From contig OZ004582.1 of the NCBI GenBank assembly GCA_963924555.1, positions 7,626,001-7,690,000 of the forward strand: DNA of 64,000 bases. The letters run 5' to 3'. The position numbers and the translations under genes were made by a program. Shown here piece after piece: positions 57,508-64,000 of this stretch. The stretch is from Crambe crambe. Its lineage: Eukaryota; Porifera; Demospongiae; Poecilosclerida; Crambeidae. The notes beneath the pieces are model-generated. The model was not told the DNA's origin and did no database searches. It was given only the letters and a program-made list of their open reading frames with translations. Positions within the stretch are counted from its first letter, which is position 1. Each line of letters begins with the position of its first letter.

Positions 57508-60500
57508 ATGGCTGACTCCCTGGCCCTACACAGAGCTGTCCAGTCACGACGTGTGGACGAGGTCAGGAAACTCTTGCAGAGTGGCGAGCTTCATGTAAAC
57601 TCCACTGATTCCCGACTACGGACTCCCTTGCATTATGCTTGCGCTCAAGGTAACGTCAGTCTAGTTGAGGTATTGATTCGTGAGTACAATGCTGATCTTA
57701 ATGCTCGTGATGATGAAAATAGCACACCACTCAATGTAGCTGCTGCTTTGGGGAAAGAAGAAGTTGCATTGCTTTTAATCAAAGAGTTTGGTTGTGACCC
57801 CAACATCAAGGGTTATCTTGGTAGATCCCTGCTACATGATGCATGTCAAGGAGGTAGTGTCGGTCTAGTTCGGACTTTGATCCTTCAACACAATGCTGAT
57901 GTTAATGCTCATGATGATCAAAATAGCACACCACTCAATACAGCTGCTGCTTTTGGGAAAGAAGAAGTTGCATTGCTTTTAATCAAAGAGTTTGGTTGTG
58001 ACCCCAACGTCAAAGGTTTTCTTGGTGGATCCCTGCTACATCGTGCATGTCAAGGAGGTAGTGTCGGTCTAGTTCGGACTTTGATCCTTCAACACAATGC
58101 TGATGTTAATGCTCGTGATGATGAAAATAGCACACCACTCAGTGTAGCTGCTGCTTGTGGGAAAGAAGAAGTTGCATTGCTTTTAATCAAAGAGTTTGGT
58201 TGTGACCCCAACATCAAGGGTTATCTTGGTAGATCCCTGCTACATAATGCATGTCAAGGAGGTAGTGTCGGTCTAGTTCGGACTTTGATCCTTCAACACA
58301 ATGCTGATGTTAATGCTCGTGATGATCAAAATAGCACACCACTCAGTGTAGCTGCTGCTTTGGGGAAAGAAGAAGTTGCATTGCTTTTAATCAAAGAGTT
58401 TGGTTGTGACCCCAACATCAAGGATTATCTTGGTAGATCCCTGCTACATGATGCATGTCAAGGAGGTAGTGTCGGTCTAGTTCGGACTTTGATCCTTCAA
58501 CACAATGCTGATGTTAATGCTCGTGATGATCGAAATAGCACACCACTCAGTGTAGCTGCTGCTGAGGGGAAAGAAGAAGTTGCATTGCTTTTAATCAAAG
58601 AGTTTAGTTGTGACCCCAACATCAAGGGTTATCTTGGTAGATCCCTGCTACATGATGCATGTGAAGGAGGTAGTGTCGGTCTAGTTCGGACTTTGATCCT
58701 TCAACACAATGCTGATGTTAATGCTCGTGATGATAGCAATCGCACACCGCTTGATTGGGCAACTATTCATGGGAAGAAGGAAGTTGCATCCATTTTAATT
58801 AACGAATTTGGTTCCAACAAAAACACAGAAAGTAAATGTAAGTTAAGTCAAGTAATGGACACTTGTATGATACTCATTATCTGTAACTTTTCTTTTAGCC
58901 GACTCACTCCATGTTGAAATGACCTCCCCTGATGTGACATTCTATGGAGATCCGAAAGTAACTACCATCAGCACCTCTTCAGTCACAATAAACATGAGCG
59001 ATGTAGGCATCTCTCTCTCCATACCTGAAGGAGCACTGGATCCAGTAGAAAGTCAACTGAAATTGTCAGTTCGACCCTGTTTGACTGGACCGTTTGAGCT
59101 ACCCCCAGACTATGAAGCAGTTAGTCCAGCCTACCTGATACGGCCTAGAGGGAATGGGAAATTGCGAAAAGATGTGAGAGTGCGTATCCAACACTGTGCT
59201 AGTCTTCAGAGTGAGGAGGACTGTGAGGACCTGGCATTTCTGTCGGCCAGCTCCACCCCAGAGTACAGGGGGCCCAGTCCGGTTTATCCCTTTAGAGAAG
59301 TCAAAGAAGCTAAGGGAATCTTCAAAGTGGGAGACCAGGAGGGAGAAATAGCTCTCAAATCTCTCCAATTATTGCGAGTGGCTAAGAGAGTCGGGACATC
59401 ATCAATAGGTAAGAATTAAGAACCAATTTTCATTGTGATATCTATCCATTCCTATATTAAATTAAACAGAAAGTCTCTTGTGTACTGTGAGGGTGCTCAG
59501 GACTGTTGAAGAAGACGCCTTTTTAAAAGCAACATTTGTAGCCCACTTGGATCATCCCGTCTACTCAAAGGTGAGATATTTTCATTATCAGTTGGTGTGT
59601 ATTCCAATGCTGTGTGTTCTTGCAGCACTGTGAGAGAGCCATAGCTGGTCTGCATCCAGGTGGATCAAATAAGGGGGAAGCAGAGAGTGCCGTGATCACT
59701 GCAAGGATGGTGTCTGAAGATATGATCCTCAAAACTGAGAATTCTGCAGAATGGGATGTGAAATTCAATACAGTGAATCAGGTTAGCATGATGTCTGTAT
59801 TTTTAACCCTCCACACATGCATGAGAAGGTTATAGTAGTCATTTCTTAATTGTGTCTGGCAAAATTTTAACCTTTGAGACAGATGTTAGCTCTAACTCTT
59901 TCAGATGTTTCAACTTCAAACAGCCAGCTCCTACTGTGATGTTCCAAATAATGCACACCCACATTCATAATTAATTGCCGTCCATGTATGGTGCCTCACC
60001 CCTTTCATCTCTGGTTGAATGAAGCTTAGAACATAATATGGTAGCACATGCACAAAACATCAGGGTTTATTTCAAGGGGTGAGGGGGGCTTCTGTCCCCC
60101 AGGCCTGAACAATGGCTTGCCCCCCTAGGAATTAGCTAGCTTTTGTAAATAGAACTCAAATTTTTTTTCACTGGGCATTTGACCCCCCTTGAGAAAAATT
60201 TTGAATTAAACCCTGCACATTAGATGTTCTCTACATGTACTGTACTGCAGCACGGAGGGTTTGCACTTTAGTGCTTTATAATCTCTAGCAATCTAAATGG
60301 GATATCGATGTCATTTATTTGATACAGATTTCAAAGAAGGGGATACTTTTCCCTGAAGGTGTTGATGCCAACCCCCTTGACTATCCTCCCATGATCACCG
60401 TCTCTGGAGAGAAGACCTCGTCTATGAGTGGTGGTCCACCAAAACTACTTGTGATTGGACTGGACAGAGAGTGCAGCTTCAACCTTATCTCTATACCAGG

Positions 60501-63500
60501 TGAGGCATAATGACAACCAACCATGATTTAAACCATAGAGGTCTAGTTGGAAGCCATAGTCTAAAGCTACAGTGGATTGTAACATGAAATTCAGAACACC
60601 AAACCAAAAATTTACATAGCCTCCATTCAAAGGGCTTATCATGGCTTTAGAGTCATGTAAATTTGGTTTGGTGTTCTGTTGCCAGATAGCTGCAGTTCCC
60701 AGTACTGTAGATTTCATGATGGTTGTCCATAAGGAATGAGAAATAGGTAGTTACAATCTGGACCATGTGTTAAGTTAACTATTTTAATTGTGCAGATGAT
60801 CTTGATGATGAAGCAGGCATGAAAGAGTTCATGGAAGGAGTTCAAAAGGCCATCGCTAAAAGTGGAAAGATTGATCGAAAATTAGCGCATTCCATGTTCG
60901 TTGGTCCGACAGGTTCGGGGAAGAGTTCATTGATGGATCGCCTGCTTGGCAGACAAAGAAAGAAGTTTTCTGCTTCAACTGGTGTGTGTGACACAGTCGT
61001 CATCGTAGACATTACTGTCACCAACCCTTCCACTTTCCACCCGGTTACGATACTGGAGGGTGACACTTGGGAAGCAATAGAATGTGACGTGTCGTATGTG
61101 AGACAGCTGGGGCAGGAGAGTGTGAATGTCGAAAATCCTCCTGAGAATCCTCTTACTAAGCCCACAGAAAAGAGAGTCCACACACGTGCTTCTGCACGAC
61201 CTGATCCTGCGAGGAAGGTAGGTTCAGTTCAAGTGGCAAAACCACGCTCCAAAAGGAAGGATGCACCAGCATCTTTCCCAAAACGAAAGCTAAAAGTCAG
61301 TACGATTATTTCCTCTGAAAATATAAATTCAGTCATCAAGAAGTATGGCTTTCGTAAGGTTAAAAAGTACCTGAAGAAAACCTGTTCCCTGTATCTCAGG
61401 GACACCGGAGGTCAGGTGGAGTTCCAGGAAATGTTACCTCTCTTAATCTTTGGCCCGTCCATTTTCTTCTTTGTTCTTCGACTCGACCTCGACTTCAAGG
61501 GCAAGTTATGTGTCGAGTACAGGATGAGTGCTAACAAGTCGATAAATTGCTACACCTCCTCCATCACCACTGAAGAAGCCTTACTCCAGTGTCTTACTAG
61601 TGTGTGTGCCATGGACACATCAGAGGAATACGGTGTCAAGACACACAAGCCCATGGTCTTCATCGTTGGCACTCACAAGGATAGGCTCGGTTCTGAAGCC
61701 GAAGGCATCATCAAGATAAATCACTTGAATCGACATCTGGATTTCATCATACAGAGCAATGGCTTTCGAGATCTAGTCCAGTATGCTGGTGATGATCACA
61801 ACGTTATGTTTGCAGTGGACAACACTTCCGATAGCGAAGAAGACTTCCAGAAGATTCGATCAAATGTCAACCACCTTATCAACACTCGTAAAGAGTTCAG
61901 CATCGAGTACCCGATCAGCTACCTCTTGTTCTGCCTCGACCTCCAAAATATGAAACAGAGTATCTTGACCCTGGACGAATGCAAAGACCTTGCAGCCAAA
62001 CATGGTATTGAAGAGGACCAGGTGTCCCACCTATTGCGTTTCCTCCACATCAGAATTGGTGTTGTTCGATACTTTGACATAAAAGGCTTGAAGCACATCA
62101 TTGTCAAAGAGCCCCAAGTTCTCTTTGATAAGATCACCGATCTCCTTGTGAAAACCTTTTCTGGTGAGTTCCTTAGAACAGGTGAGGTGCTTGATTTCAG
62201 AAAGAAGGGTATTCTCACAGCATCAGCCTTTGAAAATGTGGTGAGTAGTGACGATGAAATCAAGCCCAATGAGTTTCTTCAACTTCTTGTTCATTTCCGC
62301 ATCGTCACTCCTTTTGTCACACCTGGAGACAAAGAAGACCAGGAAAAGAGGTACTTCATTCCGTGTGTCCTAAACCATGTCCCAGAGTCCAAAGGAGACA
62401 CAGTGAGCAATATTCTACCACTTTTATTCAAGTTCAAGAGTGACCATTGCCCTAAGGGTATCTTTGGTGTCTTATCCACTCACCTCATGACCCCAGAGAA
62501 GGCTGAAAGCGAAGAAGTTGGTACGACATTCACTCTAATCCATGACAAAATCTTTAAAGATCAGTTGTCCTTTGAGGTCCACTCCCCTTGGGAGGAGCAA
62601 GACGAGATGTCCTTGAAAGTCTACTCTACCCACTTAGAAGTGAAATTCTTTCCCTTTTCGTCCGATGATGATCGCGATACTCCCCTGAAAGAAGTGTGCA
62701 ATAACGTGCGTCAGATCCTGGAGAAGTCAATCCTCAGATCCTTGAAGGACCTCCATTACAGCAAAGAGAAGCTCGAGCCCATGGCATGCTTCAAGTGTGA
62801 AAATTGTACTCAACTGCATCCAGTAAAGGCAGGAAGAACTCACCACAAGATACACTGTAGCAAAGCTCGTGAAAGAAGTCGCATCCCACTCAATGGAAGA
62901 TGCTGGTACAATGAAGGTCAGTCCATTTTTAAACATAGATCCCCGTGTGGGAAACAGTATATTAACCTTATTACACTTGGATGTGTATTGCCTAGGCTTT
63001 CTTCTCTGGCCTTGCATGCATAGCCCTTACTGAGTGCAAATGGGCTTTTATTTACCATCAGAATCATTTTAGGGAACTGTATGTAGTTCATCATTAATAC
63101 ATTGCTATTATAATATTATGCAGATCCAACCTCATGTGATCCATGTAAGGACCCTCCTCCCGGCAAAAGGAGAAAACAAGAACTAGAGATGTTACAGACA
63201 CATGCACAGTCCATTGGACAAAGCAGTCCTCCTGGCTCCATTCGTGAGTTAACTAGTAACAAAATTTATATGTTCTGTACATCTGTGGTTTCAGATCAAG
63301 AAACCCTTCCTCTCTGTGTGCGGCCCTACTTGGAGCGACAGTTGGACTGGGGCCATGGAGGGGTGGAAAAGGACCTCTCTGAAATAGCGAAACACTTGGA
63401 CAATTGGGAAGAGGTTGCTCCTCACTTGGAACTGGATCCAATTGATATTCACGATATCAAAGAGAAACATCAGAACAAACCTTCCTTGCAAAGGTGTGTC

Positions 63501-63818
63501 ATGAAAATAGTAATTGAAAATTGTCTCTATGATTATTGATTTCATTCAGGCAAGCAGCTTTAAGGACATGGAAGAATAAGTGTGGCCTTCAGCTTCAGGA
63601 TACATACAAGAACCTATTGGCAGTATTTGTAGAGGCTGAACAGAGTCGGTGTGCTCAGGCTGTTTGTGAAGTCCTTGGAAAGAGACGTATGTTTGACCAA
63701 GTGGTCTCAGTTGCATCATCAATGCATTGCTATTGCATATTATGCAGATCCAGACTCATGCGATTGTTCCATATTGCCTTCATGTGAAGATCCTTCCCCC
63801 AGCAAGAGGAGAAAATAA
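57508..63818 (+). CDS. U4: intact ankyrin-ZU5-Roc-COR-death domain protein
   Basis: Exons: 57508-58831, 58899-59408, 59470-59570, 59626-59781, 60328-60499, 60796-62916, 63124-63243, 63295-63493, 63550-63686, 63748-63818 (TAA). All donors and acceptors are GT-AG, phases agree and no frame lesion is seen; 1636 aa. Thirteen ankyrin repeats (1-441). ZU5 (about 446-560) plus a beta-rich UPA-like part. Roc with GPTGSGKS (791-798), DTGGQ (957) and THKD (1047); between P-loop and switch is a basic, Pro-rich insert (ENPLTKPTEKRVHTRASARP). COR, then CFKCENC (1419-1425). Death domain module A at about 1502-1610 (EIAKHLDNWEEVAPHLEL, ALRTWKNKCGLQ), basic tail SPSKRRK. Domain order recalls DAPK1 (ankyrin, Roc-COR, death) with the ZU5 of UNC5, PIDD and ankyrins. 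A second in-frame ATG lies one codon upstream (57505). Function in cell-death or immune signalling is inferred only. Confidence 0.9.
60575..60690. repeat. U4 intron-5 MITE-like hairpin
   Basis: Homologue of 38246-38368 with arms CAGAACACCAAACC and GGTTTGGTGTTCTG. Confidence 0.65.
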
Positions 63819-63948
63819 AAAAACCAGAGAACTCACTGAACATGCACTTTTCTTCATCACTCTTATAATGATCTTTTTTTCCTTTGATTCTATATTGCCA
63901 GGTATTTTACATGCTACATTAAATTAATATTGTGTAATCTAAAAACAA

Positions 63949-64000
63949 AGCTTGTGAAAGAAGTCTCATCCCACTCAATGGAAGATATTGGTACGATGAA
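63949..64000 (+). pseudogene. U4 duplicated fragment of the Roc-COR exon end (cut by window)
   Basis: AAGCTTGTGAAAGAAGTCTC...GGTACGATGAA is the same fragment as 31185-31236 in U1. U4 is therefore organised like U1, and module B and the peptidase relic would be expected beyond the window. Confidence 0.8.

Noticed and set aside
24464-63818. Bacterial endosymbiont ankyrin genes
   Set aside because: All copies have GT-AG introns with consistent phases, and lie next to animal genes and eukaryotic transposons.

Overview
This window is animal nuclear DNA. Genes are split by GT-AG introns, many only 50-400 bp long. Non-coding DNA is AT-rich and full of microsatellites, MITE-like inverted repeats and transposase relics. 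The gene content (C2CD5, a secreted EGF/EAR-propeller protein, and a tandem family of ankyrin-ZU5-Roc-COR-death-domain proteins) points to an early-branching invertebrate. A demosponge is my best guess, but that is inference. No bacterial features, tRNA or rRNA genes or CRISPR arrays were seen.

Layout. 1-352: the last two exons of an unrecognised gene. 491-2505: a 70-bp palindrome-rich minisatellite with a 658-bp higher-order period, then a 200-N assembly gap (2727-2926). 2927-16857: the last 12 exons of C2CD5 (its 5' half is lost at the gap), whose large introns carry most of the microsatellites. 17641-23324: a complete five-exon gene for a secreted EGF + coiled-coil + seven-bladed EAR/EPTP propeller protein.

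24464-64000: four tandem copies (U1-U4, start codons 24464, 35794, 46738 and 57508, spacing 10.8-11.3 kb) of a segment. Its main gene encodes 7-19 ankyrin repeats, a ZU5 domain, a Roc GTPase (P-loop GPTGSGKS, switch DTGGQ, THKD), COR, a Cys cluster and a C-terminal death domain. U4 appears intact (about 1636 aa). U1 has a lost splice donor. U2 and U3 are frameshifted in the large Roc-COR exon. Two kinds of death-domain module follow the Roc-COR exon: module A in U1 and U4, module B in U1, U2 and U3 (U4 is cut off by the window end). Each complete segment then carries a conserved short ORF, a decayed S9A oligopeptidase (oligopeptidase B-like), a hAT transposase relic and a fold-back hairpin before the next copy.

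How it fits together: the array looks like an expanding, recombining receptor/adaptor family. An ankyrin array of variable length would act as the sensor, a Roc-COR GTPase as the switch, and a death domain as the output, a logic similar to NLRs and DAPK1. Ankyrin number changes between copies in exact 204-bp (double-repeat) steps, and the death-domain cassettes are present, absent or duplicated. An innate-immunity or cell-death role is inferred from domains only.
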